Shown: one piece after another, positions 1 through 13,253 of the stretch | How the letters are laid out: the number at the start of each line of letters is the position of its first letter | Numbering within the stretch: the first letter of the stretch is position 1 | Assembly (NCBI RefSeq): GCF_964340395.1 | Contig: NC_135562.1 | Span: 10,956,134-11,020,133 of the forward strand | DNA length: 64,000 nt | Reading direction: 5' to 3' | Source of the DNA: Glandiceps talaboti | Taxonomy: Eukaryota; Hemichordata; Enteropneusta; Spengelidae | Program-made: the position numbers and the translations under genes | The notes under the pieces: model-generated | Seen by the model: only the letters and a program-made list of their open reading frames with translations | Told to the model about the DNA's origin: nothing | The model's database searches: none

Positions 1-1320
1 TTTTTGCTACATTTTTTTTACGTACTGCAAACACGCCAACTAGATGCGGACACGCCGGCGCCAATGTTTTGATCTCTACTGCATTTGTTGTCTGCATGGT
101 GGCACCTCAGTTCGTTTCAATTTAGACAAACGGTCGCAAGAAACTGCATTCATACAATTTTGTTATCTTAAAGTGCGACTTGTTCAGTTTCTTATTTGGT
201 TTCTGCGTGGTTGTATCAAACAGAGCCAGTGAACACAAATATGAAACAGACTGTTATGAAAAGAACGACAGCACTTGAAATGCACGGGTAGAAATATAGT
301 GGCAACGTACATATACATACGGACAAGTAGAATGCCGATGTTCCAAATTGAAAATATGACGTTCTGGGAATAAAACTTTCTTTTTATGCGCTAAAGCTTT
401 TTACTATACGCGGTCCTTGAAGTGTTTACATAATTAGTTAATTACACGCAAAAGATCTACGAAATTATCTAAACTAAAAAGGAAACCCAAATACATAGAC
501 CTACTCGTAAGGTTTAATAACAAGTTTTTTTTTTTACATACATGTCGAATGTCACCACATTCAAACGTACCACGATAGCGGTACATCATTTGTATCTCCA
601 TCTCCCCAGTTGATCTGAATTTGCAGAGATTCTGCATACACCTGTAATAGACAACCTGAAAAAAACTATGATCGTTAAGTATTTAAAATGGAGTTACGGA
701 TCGGGATGCTTCACAAAACTCTCGGCAAAGCGGCGTACAGTCGAACCTACATGCACATGCAAAAAGAAACTGGGTGTAATGATGTATCCAATATTAGTAG
801 AAGTTTGCACAAGTTTGTGTACTTGTAGTGACCATACTGTTCGTTAAACACATAACCAGCATTGATGATAAAACTAACATGTGTTACATCGAGAGCGATC
901 TGAAGGAATTACCAATTCGTAACATCCATACTGTTATGTTCTATACCTATCGGCACATCTTTTAGGTAGTGTCATGGCAACTTGAACAGAGAGTTGTTTT
1001 TCCTTGCGAGAACGCAAAGTATTGAAAAGCTTTTGCACACGGTCTTAGCAGCAATTTCTGTTATATATTTAGAATATCAGTTTCAACATTACAACAACTT
1101 TGCCAATAATATCAACCACAGAAACAACAAAAGTTAGAACAACAACAACAATAATAACAACGAAAATTGCATCAATGATAGTAACAACAATTGTACAAAA
1201 AGAGAAGCTGTTGAATGTTGAGATGCTCCTTCACCAGATCGTTTTTTTTTCTGTATGTTCTATTTCTCAAATAAAATGATTAAAACTAACTGTTGTGTTT
1301 GTTTTATTGAATCTTAAACT
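1..1320. other. Unique non-coding stretch
   Basis: No open frame above 70 codons and no recognisable domain. The only structure is an imperfect (AAC/AAT)-rich patch at about 1087-1196. Confidence 0.6.
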
Positions 1321-1492
1321 AGCATTTTATTTATTTATTTATTTATTCATTATTCATTCATTCATTCATTCATTCATTCATTCATTCATTCATTCATTTG
1401 TTCGTTTGTTGTTTGTTTGTTTGTTTGTTTGTTTGGTTTTTGTTTGTTTATTTGAGTATTATTTATTTATTCATTCATCATTCATTCATTCT
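1321..1492. repeat. Compound tetranucleotide microsatellite (TTTA)(TTCA)(GTTT)
   Basis: Three adjoining runs are visible: TTTA at 1323-1350, TTCA at about 1351-1397 and GTTT at about 1399-1450, then a mixed TTTA/TTCA tail. The apparent 72-codon frame across it is an artefact of the repeats. Confidence 0.95.
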
Positions 1493-1499
1493 TCAGAGC

Positions 1500-3520
1500 C
1501 GTGGTTTTTATAACTATTGACTTTCAAAGCGATCTCGATGTTTTTTGCCAAACGTTGCAAATTTTTGACATTTTCAATGTGTGATTAAAGACAACATTAA
1601 AAATATTAATTGTTTTCATGACTATACAGCTAAATTGTTGTCATAGTTACGTATGAACTTCTTAACAACAGAATAGAACCATACCTGGTCCAGTTAAACT
1701 AAATGTGCACTTCTATCGTAACGTTCATTACCTCGAAACTTAAAGTCTAAAAAAACCTACTATCTCTTACTTCGTTCAAGGGAACTCCAACCCATTCTCA
1801 GCTGAAAACCAAGTTTAACAAATAATGATTGGCATTGCAAACTTTTTAAAATCAAAATGAAAGCGTTTTAGAATCATCTGAAATGGCCGTTGAATACTGT
1901 GTTAACACTGTAGGCCAAATAGAAGATGTTTGATTTCCTTGAAAAGGAGACCGTCACGGTGAATCGCCGCAAAGTTTTATTATTTCAAAAGCAGCAGGTA
2001 CAAGCTTTCATATGGCGAAATTTTGTAAGATTTTAGTAACTTTGATATCATGTGAAATTGTCCCCTTGGTGCGTTAGATATTAGTATCTGGGTTTGTGTG
2101 ACGCAGCGAGTGTCAGGTCACTGTTCATTTGTCTCTCGTCGGCCTACAACTTTTGTGTCATCATGTTAGATTACGTGCATTCATCGATTTAAAGTGCATA
2201 CTTTCTTTCTGTTTGTTTTATATCGCTACCGTCTCTATACTTCTTGTCTGTTGCATGATTTATGATATTTTTTTCATTCAATGAAACACTCAACAAATAT
2301 CGGTGTACTTGTCTGACTGAACCAAATATGGTAATATGAAGGGTTCGATATCCTCAGGCAGAAAGAGGTGCCGGCATCAAAATTGAAACACAATTGAAAC
2401 TTTTGTTCTGCCGTCTCATGACGGACAATGCCTGATCCATAGCATTATACGACATTGAAAATTTCCATCGGCTTTAGTCTGCTCACCAACAGTAAAATAA
2501 TTGTGAATTATGAAAGGATCTTAGCATAAATGTTAATCAAGGTAATCGGTACCATAGTCGAGTGAAATACAAAAAAAAAATCGATGGAACAGCTAGGAAA
2601 TGTCACTTGAATGAAAGGTGCACGTGGTTATCGATTAGAACCAGTAAATGTACTATTATAGGTGTACGTGTATTCTGCTGTTGGTAGAAAAAAGGAAACA
2701 ATTGGGGATATATACACTAACACAACTAATGGTCATTCGTGAACTATCGTATGGGATTATAATTATCATGAAACGAGGATAGGTCGAATGTAGCATTGAA
2801 GAAGTCTTTTATTAGCCACTGATCAAATATTGAAGACGTCTTCGTGATTATTAGATATTATTGATCATCAGGCTAAATTTAGAAGTCCAAAATACAGAAT
2901 ACTAAAGTAAAGTTTATATTTCAAAGTTATCATGATTACATTGAACTAGTAACAAAAAAAACAAGCAGCAATAAAATGTATCATTGTAATTATTCATCAA
3001 TTTTCTAAAAAAAAGGACTACGTTTTCTTTCTCATCCACTCACACCGTGACGTCACCGAGACCGTGTGCTTACCCCCCCCCCCCCATGGAATTGTCGCAA
3101 ACTGTTCATATACTATATAGTTGTGATGTCTTTTCAGCAGTTTGCTGCCATTTTTAAGGAGACTAGTCTGTATGTTATTATCATAAATTATAAAACTGTT
3201 GAATGGATATACAAAGTATCTCAAACGGAAAAAGAAAACACATCTTCGAAAAAGTGTTTTTAAAAGTAGAAAGCATTAAACATTGAATGGTGAACAGAGA
3301 ATGGAGCTTGGGGACAGACAGTAATCATCTGACACGTGTAAATGTTATGAAACAAATACACAGGGGCAGACTAGGAATAGGCTTTGTAAAGTTTGATACG
3401 AAATAAACATATTATTGGTTAAAAGGTATTGTAGAGGAGATTGTGATCGTTATAGTTATGCTGTTAATACACTAAAATAACAACACCTGAAACGAAACAT
3501 CTCTTGGTTCGACAAAAATC
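1500..3520. other. Unique non-coding stretch with a small imperfect foldback
   Basis: No supported gene. A foldback lies at 2812-2876: outer arms ttagcc and ggctaa surround a perfect 12-bp palindrome (gaagacgtcttc, 2832-2843), with a bulge in the right arm. A C-homopolymer sits near 3073-3085 and a full CRE palindrome TGACGTCA at 3048-3055. Confidence 0.5.
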
Positions 3521-3524
3521 TTAC

Positions 3525-3927
3525 TTTATGTTATGTTATGTTATGTTATGTTATGTTATGCTATGTTATGTCATGTTATGTCATGTCATGTCATGTCATG
3601 TTATGTTATGTCATGTCATGTCATGTCATGTCATGTCATGTCATGTCATGTCATGTCATGTCATGTCATGTCATGTCATGTCATGTCATGTCATGTCATG
3701 TCATGTCATGTCATGTCATGTCATGCTATGTCATGTCATGTCATGTCATGTCATGTCATGTCATGTCATGTCATGTCATGTCATGTCATGCTATGCTATG
3801 TCATGTCATGTCATGTCATGTCATGTCATGTCATGTCATGTCATGTCATGTCATGTCATGTCATGTCATGTCATGTTATGTTATGTCATGTCATGTCATG
3901 TCATGTCATGTCATGTTATGTCATGTT
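3525..3927. repeat. Pentanucleotide microsatellite (TGTCA/TGTTA)n
   Basis: About 80 copies of a 5-bp unit, mostly tcatg with blocks of ttatg and scattered ctatg. The ttatg variants sit mainly at the two ends and tcatg fills the middle, which suggests the core expanded after a T-to-C change. Because the unit is 5 bp, all three plus frames give the same Met-Ser-Cys-His-Val type periodic translation; this is not a protein. Confidence 0.98.
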
Positions 3928-4310
3928 TATTAAGGTGTCCTATGTGGACTTAACAAATTATATAATACTTCAATAAAATTTACAAAAAGAGCCACATCCA
4001 ACCCTCTGGCTTATAGGACACAAAGAATATCAAATTAAATACAATAATGAATAAATATCACATACATCTCAGTCGTAAATAAAGATTTTCCTACGGTTAA
4101 AGGCCTCACGGAAAAAAAGGTTATCAGCCAACTGTAACTAACTAAGGAACACGAGAGAAGAAACATTCAAAATGTATCACATTGTAGAACACATGCACAC
4201 AACGTAGTGTAAATGCACTGGTAATAGTCGCAGGGACAAGCGTTTCTTTAAGGCAAGTATATATGAACATGTGAATTCAACTGCAAGAGGGTGGCCTATT
4301 GTCAATCACT
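3928..4310. other. Unique non-coding spacer
   Basis: AT-rich sequence between two microsatellites. No gene, RNA or repeat seen. Confidence 0.5.
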
Positions 4311-4728
<418 letters not shown>

Positions 4729-4758
4729 CCGTCCGTCCATCTGCATTGTCCAGAGTCT

Positions 4759-4815
4759 GTGCAGTAAGGTCGTATCTGCCTATACAATTGCATAGCAGAT
4801 ACGACCTTAATGCAC
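4759..4815. repeat. Inverted repeat (hairpin), 21-bp arms
   Basis: Arms 4759-4779 and 4795-4815 are complementary with one mismatch; the inner 15 bp (taaggtcgtatctgc) are perfect. The loop is 15 bp. It lies 30 bp beyond the microsatellite and could be a small foldback element or the end of one. Confidence 0.9.
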
Positions 4816-4922
4816 TGACTCGGCGAAATACCTAACGAGTAAAATTGTTGACATCGTGGGTGTCAGGTCGTTCAGCTTAGAAGTCTCTATTGTATAACGT
4901 ATCATATGTCAAGGTAACTCAG

Positions 4923-5484
4923 TGTAAGAAAATAAATACGATATAGGAAAATATTATTCAAATCAGATAATGGTCCTCTTTCGTCATTCTTGAAAGCAAG
5001 ATCTTTGTGTGAGTGGCTATCAATACCTGCATTGTCCATTGCTCGTGTATTTTAATTCTTTTGCCTCGGTTTGGAAAGTATTGTTGCTGTCTGAACAGGT
5101 TGGAACGAAATCACGTACAAATCACCTGACAGGTTACAACACTTTAAAAAAAAATTGCATACCAAGGCCATACTTTCTCTACCTACCCACTTTCAAATCA
5201 CACAAATCACTTGTCTTTCTTCAGTATCCACACTGGATTCGACAGAATTATCAAATTGTAGTAATGAAATAGCAGGAGGCGTTGAATAAATTTTGGATAC
5301 CAGTAATAAACAATATATGACCTTCAGAGAAAATGTACATGGAATTTGAAATGAACGAAAGACAGTATAAAACCATTGGTCCGCGTTCATGACTCATCGT
5401 GTTTTTAATAAGTAATGTAAGAATATAGATGTGGATAAATATAGTACAAATCAAATAATGGTCCTCTTTCGTCATTTTTGAAAC
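4923..5484 (+). repeat. Direct repeat pair, about 70 bp, 490 bp apart
   Basis: 4923-4994 and 5416-5484 share a block from tgtaagaa to a near-identical 36-bp core (aatggtcctctttcgtcatt is common to both). The sequence between is otherwise unique. The right copy ends about 20 bp before the SINE at 5506. Confidence 0.8.
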
Positions 5485-5505
5485 TGTAAACCTAAGAACT
5501 CTCTA

Positions 5506-5778
5506 GGTTGTTGGTGGCCGAGTGGTTAAACCACTTGCCTTCGAACCCATTGAGGGTTTTTGATTAAAATTTACAACGCTGAAAGTAAGAAGAGTGTCGT
5601 TCAGTTTGACTCTACCGAACAACGCAGGTTTTCCCCAGGTGCTCCGATTTCCATCTGCATTATTAACACTGAACTCATGAGGGATGGCCCTCACTGGAAT
5701 TCTTGGGAGACAAGTGTTTATGTACTTAAAGAACTATCCAGTATAAATAAAGATTATTATTATGATTATTGTTATTAA
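5506..5778 (+). mobile_element. tRNA-headed SINE, plus orientation
   Basis: The head carries a Pol III A-box region (tggccgagtggttaa) like that of tRNA-Ser genes, followed by a B-box-like cttcgaaccca. A central body (agtgtcgttcagtttgact ... ccccaggtgctccg) is shared with a second copy at 25411-25623. The 3' end is an ATT/ATA-rich tail (5745-5778), as expected for target-primed retroposition. Open frames through it are incidental. The family name is not known to me; the central body resembles conserved central domains shared among several invertebrate SINEs, but I cannot confirm which. Confidence 0.85.
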
Positions 5779-5819
5779 TGTAAAAAACATACAGAAATGA
5801 ATTATTAATTATTGTTAGA

Positions 5820-6170
5820 GCTTGACGAAATGAAGGAACTCGATCGGGTGGGGTTGTATTGTCCACCAGTAGGAAGTTTGCAATCTCGCCCCCATCTTGG
5901 AAATATTATAGCAGTGCACTATTCTCATACCTATATGAAAATTAAACGCTGTAAACGTGCTCAGGACCGGATACGACAGTTAGAAAATTTCAAGGCCAAA
6001 CGAAATCGATTGCAAGAATTGGTCCATGTCACACACGGTCTTTAAACTCTCGGCCTCGTTTTGGGAAACTTTGTGACGTGCGCTATGTCCAATACATACG
6101 TTGAAATGAAATGCCGTAACATGATCCGGACCGGATACGGCAGATTAGAAAGATGCCAAGGCCAGTTTAA
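5820..6170 (+). repeat. Two tandem copies of a dispersed ~165-200 bp repeat
   Basis: Two blocks share ggaccggatacg, a cagnttagaaa segment and caaggcca (5963-5998 and 6128-6164). A related single copy lies at 50238-50405, sharing ctcgttttgggaa, accggatac and atgccaaggccaa. A 77-codon frame across the first copy has no recognisable domain and is best explained by the repeat. Confidence 0.6.
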
Positions 6171-6250
6171 ATTGACGTCAAGAACTATGTATACCAAGGG
6201 ACGCTAGTTACCCCATCCTTAAAAGAATAAATAAACTGCGGGGTTCTCAT

Positions 6251-8540
6251 GAGTGACCAAATATACTTTAAAATCACTATCAAATAGATGGTGCTTCTAT
6301 CAGTGAGTTACCCAATATAACCTTAAAACCACTATCACACAAATGATGGTTCCATCAGTGAGTGACTCACTATATCTTAAAAGCACTATCATATAGATGG
6401 TGATTCTTTCAACAAGTGACCCAATATACATTAAAACCACTATCATATAGATGGTGGTTCTATCAGTGAGTGACCCAATATACATTAAAACCACTATCAT
6501 ATAGATGGTGGTTCTATCAGTGAGTGACCCAATATACATTAAAACCACTATCAAATAGATGATGCTTCTATCAGTGAGTGACCCAATATACCTTAAGACC
6601 ACTATCAAATAGATGATGCTTCTATCAGTGAGTGACCCAATATACATTAAAACCACTATCAAATAGATGATGCTTCTATCAGTGAGTGACCCAATATACA
6701 TTAAAACCACTATCAAATAGATGGTGGTTCTATCAGTGAGTGAACCAATATACATTAAAACCACTATCATATAGATGGTGGTTCTATCAGTGAGTGACCC
6801 AATATAACCTTAAAACCACTATCAAATAGATGGTGGTTCTTTCAGTGAGTGAACCAATATACCTTAAAACAACTATCAAATAGATGGTGGTTCTATCAGT
6901 GAGTGAACCAATATACCTTAAAACCACTATCAAATAGATGCTGATTTTATCAACGAGTGACCCAGTATACTTTAAAACCACTGTCAAATAGATGGTGGTT
7001 ATATCAGTGAGTGACCCAATATACCTTAAAACCACTGTCAAATAGATGGTGGTTCTATCAGTGAGTGATCAATCTATCTTAAAACCACTATCAAATGGAT
7101 TGTAATTCTATCAGAGAGTGATCCAATATATCTTAATTCAAAATCACAAAAATGATGGTTCCATCAATGAGTGACCCATTATATCTTAAAACCACTATCA
7201 TATATCTACTGGTTCTATCAATAAGTGACCCAATCTATCTTAAAACCTCTGTCAAATAGATGGTAGTTCTATCAATGAGTGACCCACTATATCTTAAAAC
7301 CACTATCATATAGATGGTGCTTCTATCAACGACTGACACAATATACCTTAAACCACTAGCAAATAGATTGCAATTCTATCAGTGAGTTACCCAATATACC
7401 TTAAAACTATCAAATAAATGATGGTTCTATCAATGGGTGACCCAATATACCTTAAAACCACTATCAAATTGATGGTGATTCTATCAACGAGTGACCCAAT
7501 ATACTTCAAAACCACTATCATATAGATGGTAGTTCTATCAATGAGTGACACAATATACCTTAAAGCCACTATCAAATAGATGGTGGTTCTATCAACGAGT
7601 GACCCAGTATACTTTAAAACCACTGTCAAATAGATGGTGGTTATATCAGTGAGTGACCCAATATACCTTAAAACCACTGTCAAATAGATGGTGGTTCTAT
7701 CAGTGAGTGATCAATCTATCTTAAAACCACTATCAAATGGATTGTAATTCTATCAGAGAGTGATCCAATATATCTTAATTCAAAATCACAAAAATGATGG
7801 TTCCATCAATGAGTGACCCATTATATCTTAAAACCACTATCATATATCTACTGGTTCTATCAATAAGTGACCCAATCTATCTTAAAACCTCTGTCAAATA
7901 GATGGTAGTTCTATCAATGAGTGACCCACTATATCTTAAAACCACTATCATATAGATGGTGCTTCTATCAACGACTGACACAATATACCTTAAACCACTA
8001 GCAAATAGATTGCAATTCTATCAGTGAGTTACCCAATATACCTTAAAACTATCAAATAAATGATGGTTCTATCAATGGGTGACCCAATATACCTTAAAAC
8101 CACTATCAAATTGATGGTGATTCTATCAACGAGTGACCCAATATACTTCAAAACCACTATCATATAGATGGTAGTTCTATCAATGAGTGACACAATATAC
8201 CTTAAAGCCACTATCAAATAGATGGTGGTTCTATCAGTGACTGACCTTATATAAAACCACTGCCAAATAACTTATGGTTCTATCAGTGGATGCCCTAATG
8301 CACCTTAAATCGACTATCAAATAGATGGTGATTCTACCAATGAGTGACCCAATATATCTTAAAACCACTATGAAATAGGTGGTGGTTCTGTCAATGAGTG
8401 ACCCAATCTCTCTCAAAACCACTACCAAATAACTTATGGTTCTATCAATGAGTGACCTAATACACCTTAAATCCACTGTCAAATAGATGGTGGTTCCATC
8501 AATGAATGGCCTAATGCATGGATCACATATTTGCATTTTG
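6251..8540. repeat. Satellite 1: 54-bp tandem array
   Basis: About 42 monomers of 54 bp; typical pieces are ttaaaaccactatcaaatag and atggtggttctatcagtgag. Edge monomers are more diverged than the middle. Because 54 is a multiple of 3, the minus strand stays open for up to 156 codons with an 18-residue period (IVVLRYIGSLTDRTTIYL); no independent sign of coding is seen. Confidence 0.97.
6950..8238 (+). repeat. 642-bp higher-order duplication inside satellite 1
   Basis: The block from about 6950 is repeated with an offset of 642 bp (for example gtgagtgatcaatc at 7061 and 7703). The stretches I compared (7061-7260 against 7703-7902) are identical, including private variants such as catatatctactgg. 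The second copy departs after about 8238. The duplication is recent relative to monomer divergence. Confidence 0.9.
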
Positions 8541-10381
8541 TGACCACCATCTAAACCAGTGAACAGAAGCTTCTGTGTAATAAGTCTATGTCTGATATCT
8601 TAATATTAGGATATATATTCTGAATCAATAGGTGGTTTTTTATTCTCTTTTGGAACCAATATATCATAGGATTTATCCCGAATTTACATATTGCTTTCTA
8701 AGTCGCTGTTGTACATTTGTATATGAATCAACAGGTGGTCTTGCTGAATTGTTTTACTTCAATGCATTGCAAGGTATTTCATAAACTGACAGGTAGTTTT
8801 ACTACTATGATTGATACTCGTGTATTGTCAAGTATATCTTGAATCTACAGGTGGTTGTTTCCTCTACTATTTGACAGATAAGGTAGGCCAACAGATGATT
8901 TTACTACTCTATTTAACTTATAAACATTTTCAACAAATGGTTTAGTTATTATGTTTGTCACATGTGCATTGTAAGGTAAATCCATAATCAAATAGTAGAT
9001 TTGAAACTCTTTTTAACACATGCATTGTAGGATAAGTCCTGAATCAACAGGTGGTTTTCCTACTCTGTTTGTCACATGTGTATTGTAAGGTAAATCCAGA
9101 ATCAACGTGTAGATTTGCTACCCTGTTTAACACGTGCATTGCAAGGTAAATACTGAATCAACAGGTTGTTTTTTCCTAGTCTGTCTGTCACATGTGTATT
9201 GTAAGGTAAATCCCGAATCAACAGGTGGTTTTCTTACTATATTTGCCACATGTTTATTGTAAGGTAAATCCTGAATCAACTGGTGGTTTTCCTACTATGT
9301 TTGAATCATATGTATTGTATATCATGAACCACCAGGTTGTTTCACTACACTATTTGTTACATATGTATTGCAAGGTAAATCTTGAGCCATGGGTGGTTTT
9401 GCTAGTCTGTCTGTCACATGAGTATAGCAAGGTAAATCCTGAATCAACAGGTGGTCTTCCTACTCTGTCTGTCACAGGAGTATAGCAAGGTAAATCCAGA
9501 ATCAACAGGTGGTTTTCCTACTGTGTTTGTCACATGTGTATTGTAAGGTAAATCCAGAATCAACATGTAGATTTGCTACTCTGTTTAGCACGTGCATTTC
9601 AAGGTAAATACTGAATCAACAGGTTGTTTTTCTAGTCTGTCTGTCACATGTGTATTGTAAGATAAATCCCGAATCAACAGGTAGATTTGCTACTCTATTT
9701 GTCACATGTGTATTGTAAGACAAAATCCTGAATCAATGTGTAGATTTGCTACTCTGTTTAACACGTGCATTGCAAGAAGGTAAATACTGAATCAACAGGT
9801 TGTTTTCCTAGTCTGTCTGTCACATGTGTATTGTAAGGTAAATCCGGAATCAACAGGTGGTTTTCTTACTATATTTGTCACATGTGTATTGCAAGGTAAA
9901 TCCTGAATCAACAGGTCGTTTTCCTACTATGTTTGTCACATGTGTATTGCAAGGTAAATCCTGAATCAACAGGTCGTTTTCCTTCTGTGTTTGTCACATG
10001 TGTATTGTAAGGTAAATCCTGGATCAACAGGTGGTCTTCCTACTCTGTTTATCACATGTATTGTAAGGTAAATCCTGAGCCATAGGTGGCTTTGCTAGTC
10101 TGTCTGTCACATGTGAATTGCAAGGTAAATCCTGGATCAACAGGTGGTCTTCCTACTCTGTTTATCACATGTATTGTAAGGTAAATCTTGAGCCATAGGT
10201 GGCTTTGCTAGTCTGTCTGTCACATGTGTATTGCAAGGTAAATCCTAAATCAACAGGTGGTTTTCCTAGTCTGTCTGTTACATATGTACTGTAAGGTAAA
10301 TTCTGAACCAACAGGTAGTTTTGCAAATATGTCTGGTATGCTATATCAACAGTTAGCAAACCCCAAATGTGTTAATCAACC

Positions 10382-10442
10382 AGTACCTTTGCCACTCTAC
10401 CTGTCACAATGCAAATGTGACAGGTAGGGTGGCAAAGATACT
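10382..10442. repeat. Satellite 2 palindrome, copy 1
   Basis: Two 27-bp arms around a 7-bp loop (atgcaaa). This copy has agtacc where the others have agtatc. The left arm resembles the monomer segment ttgctactctgtctgtcaca, so the right arm is an inverted copy of satellite sequence. Confidence 0.93.
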
Positions 10443-10445
10443 ATG

Positions 10446-10651
10446 GTATTATTATTATTATTATTATTAAACTTTATTTCGGGAAAGAAAAGAACGCAAA
10501 CACGCTCAAAAACATCCCATAGATAAAAACTATACATAAAAAACGGCAATTTAAAACAAGTAAGACTTTAAAAAGACAATCTGACAAATACACACATGAA
10601 CAAGTAAAAAGCATTTAAAAATACAACAAATCTCTATACAGTTTATAGTAT
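10446..10651 (-). mobile_element. 5'-truncated retroposon tail inserted in satellite 2
   Basis: Only this higher-order unit carries 198 extra bases, at 10450-10647, flanked by gtat on both sides (10446-10449, 10648-10651). Palindrome spacing here is 933 bp against 731 bp elsewhere; the difference of 202 equals 198 plus a 4-bp duplication. On the minus strand the insert ends in cccgaaataaagtttaat followed by (AAT)n, a 3' end typical of non-LTR retrotransposons with a simple-repeat tail. No reverse transcriptase is present, so it is a tail fragment or a SINE. Confidence 0.8.
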
Positions 10652-11314
10652 GAGTAAACGGATAGTTTTCCTACTCTCTTTGACGAATATGTATTACATG
10701 GTATATCCTGAAGCAACATGTGTATTGTAAGGCAACTGAATCTTCAGTTGGCTTTGCTTCTCTCTTTGATACATGTGGATCAACAGATGGTTTTCTTACT
10801 ATATTTGTCACATGTGTATTGCAAGATAAATCCTGAATCAACAGGTTGTTTTCCTAGTCTGTCTGTCACATGTGTATTGTAAGGTAAATCCAGAATCAAC
10901 TGGTGGTTTTCTTACTATATTTGTCACATGTGTATTGCAAGGTAAATCCTGAATCAACAGGTCGTTTTCCTACTATGTTTGTCACATGTGTATTGCAAGG
11001 TAAATCCTGAATCAACAGGTCGTTTTCCTTCTGTGTTTGTCACATGTGAATTGCAAGGTAAATCCTGGATCAACAGGTGGTCTTCCTACTCTGTTTATCA
11101 CATGTATTGTAAGGTAAATCCTGAGCCATAGGTGGCTTTGCTAGTCTGTCTGTCACATGTGTATTGCAAGGTAAATCCTAAATCAACAGGTGGTTTTCCT
11201 AGTCTGTCTGTTACATATGTACTGTATGGTAAATTCTGAACCAACAGGTAGTTTTGCAAATATGTCTGGTATGCTATATCAACAGTTAGCAAACCCCAAA
11301 TGTGTTAATCAACC

Positions 11315-11375
11315 AGTATCTTTGCCACTCTACCTGTCACAATGCAAATGTGACAGGTAGGGTGGCAAAGATACT
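11315..11375. repeat. Satellite 2 palindrome, copy 2
   Basis: 61 bp: 27-bp arms starting agtatctttgccac, loop atgcaaa, one G:T-type mismatch in the stem. Confidence 0.93.
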
Positions 11376-13253
11376 ATGTTATGAGTAAACGGGTAGTTTT
11401 CCTACTCTCTTTAACGAATATGTATTGCATGGTATATCCTGAAGCAACATGTGTATTGTAAGGCAACTGAATCTTCAGTTGGCTTTGCTTCTCTCTTTGA
11501 TACATGTGGATCAACAGATGGTTTTCTTACTATATTTGTCACATGTGTATTGCAAGATAAATCCTGAATCAACAGGTTGTTTTCCTAGTCTGTCTGTCAC
11601 ATGTGTATTGTAAGGTAAATCCAGAATCAACTGGTGGTTTTCTTACTATATTTGTCACATGTGTATTGCAAGGTAAATCCTGAATCAACAGGTCGTTTTC
11701 CTACTATGTTTGTCACATGTGTATTGCAAGGTAAATCCTGAATCAACAGGTCGTTTTCCTTCTGTGTTTGTCACATGTGAATTGCAAGGTAAATCCTGGA
11801 TCAACAGATGGTCTTCCTACTCTGTTTATCACATGTATTGTAAGGTAAATCCTGAGCCATAGGTGGCTTTGCTAGTCTGTCTGTCACATGTGTATTGCAA
11901 GGTAAATCCTAAATCAACAGGTGGTTTTCCTAGTCTGTCTGTTACATATGTACTGTAAGGTAAATCCCGAATCAACAGGTCGTTTTCCTACTATGTTTGT
12001 CACATGTGTATTGTAAGGTAAATCCAGAATCAACGTGTAGATTTGCTACCCTGTTTAACACGTGCATTGCAAGGTAAATACTGAATCAACAGGTTGTTTT
12101 TCCTAGTCTGTCTGTCACATGTGTATTGTAAGGTAAATCCCGAATCAACAGGTGGTTTTCTTACTATATTTGCCACATGTTTATTGTAAGATAAATCCTG
12201 AATCAACTGGTGGTTTTCCTACTATGTTTGAATCATATGTATTGTATATCATGAACCACCAGGTTGTTTCACTACACTATTTGTTACATATGTATTGCAA
12301 GGTAAATCTTGAGCCATAGGTGGTTTTGCTAGTCTGTCTGTCACATGAGTATAGCAAGGTAGATCCTGAATCAACAGGTGGTCTTCCTACTCTGTCTGTC
12401 ACATGAGTATAGCAAGGTAAATCCAGAATCAACAGGTGGTTTTCCTACTGTGTTTGTCACATGTGTAATGTAAGGTAAATCCAGAATCAACATGTAGATT
12501 TGCTACTCTGTTTAACACGTGCATTGCAAGGTAAATACTGAATCAACAGGTTGTTTTCCTAGTCTGTCTGTCACATGTGTATTGTAAGATAAATCCCGAA
12601 TCAACAGGTGGTTTTCTTACTATATTTGTCACATGTGTATTGCAAGGTAAATCCTGAATCAAGTGTTGGTGTTGCTACTCTGTCTGACTCATGTGTATTA
12701 TAAGGTAAATCCTGAACCAACAGGTAGATTTGCTACTCTATTTGTCACATGTATATTGTAAGACAAAATCCTGAATCAATGTGTAGATTTGCTACTCTGT
12801 TTAACACGTGCATTGCAAGAAGGTAAATACTGAATCAACAGGTTGTTTTCCTAGTCTGTCTGTCACATGTGTATTGTAAGGTAAATCCGGAATCAACAGG
12901 TGGTTTTCTTACTATATTTGTCACATGTGTATTGCAAGGTAAATCCTGAATCAACAGGTCGTTTTCCTTCTGTGTTTGTCACATGTGAATTGCAAGGTAA
13001 ATCCTGGATCAACAGGTGGTCTTCCTACTCTGTTTATCACATGTATTGTAAGGTAAATCCTGAGCCATAGGTGGCTTTGCTAGTCTGTCTGTCACATGTG
13101 TATTGCAAGGTAAATCCTAAATCAACAGGTGGTTTTCCTAGTCTGTCTGTTACATATGTACTGTAAGGTAAATTCTGAACCAACAGGTAGTTTTGCAAAT
13201 ATGTCTGGTATGCTATATCAACAGTTAGCAAACCCCAAATGTGTTAATCAACC

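Noticed and set aside
3504-3976. Long plus-strand frames with Met-Ser-Cys-His-Val repeats
   Set aside because: Direct translation of a 5-bp microsatellite in all three frames.
5812-6045. 77-codon basic, helix-like frame
   Set aside because: It lies in a dispersed repeat whose other copies do not keep the frame.
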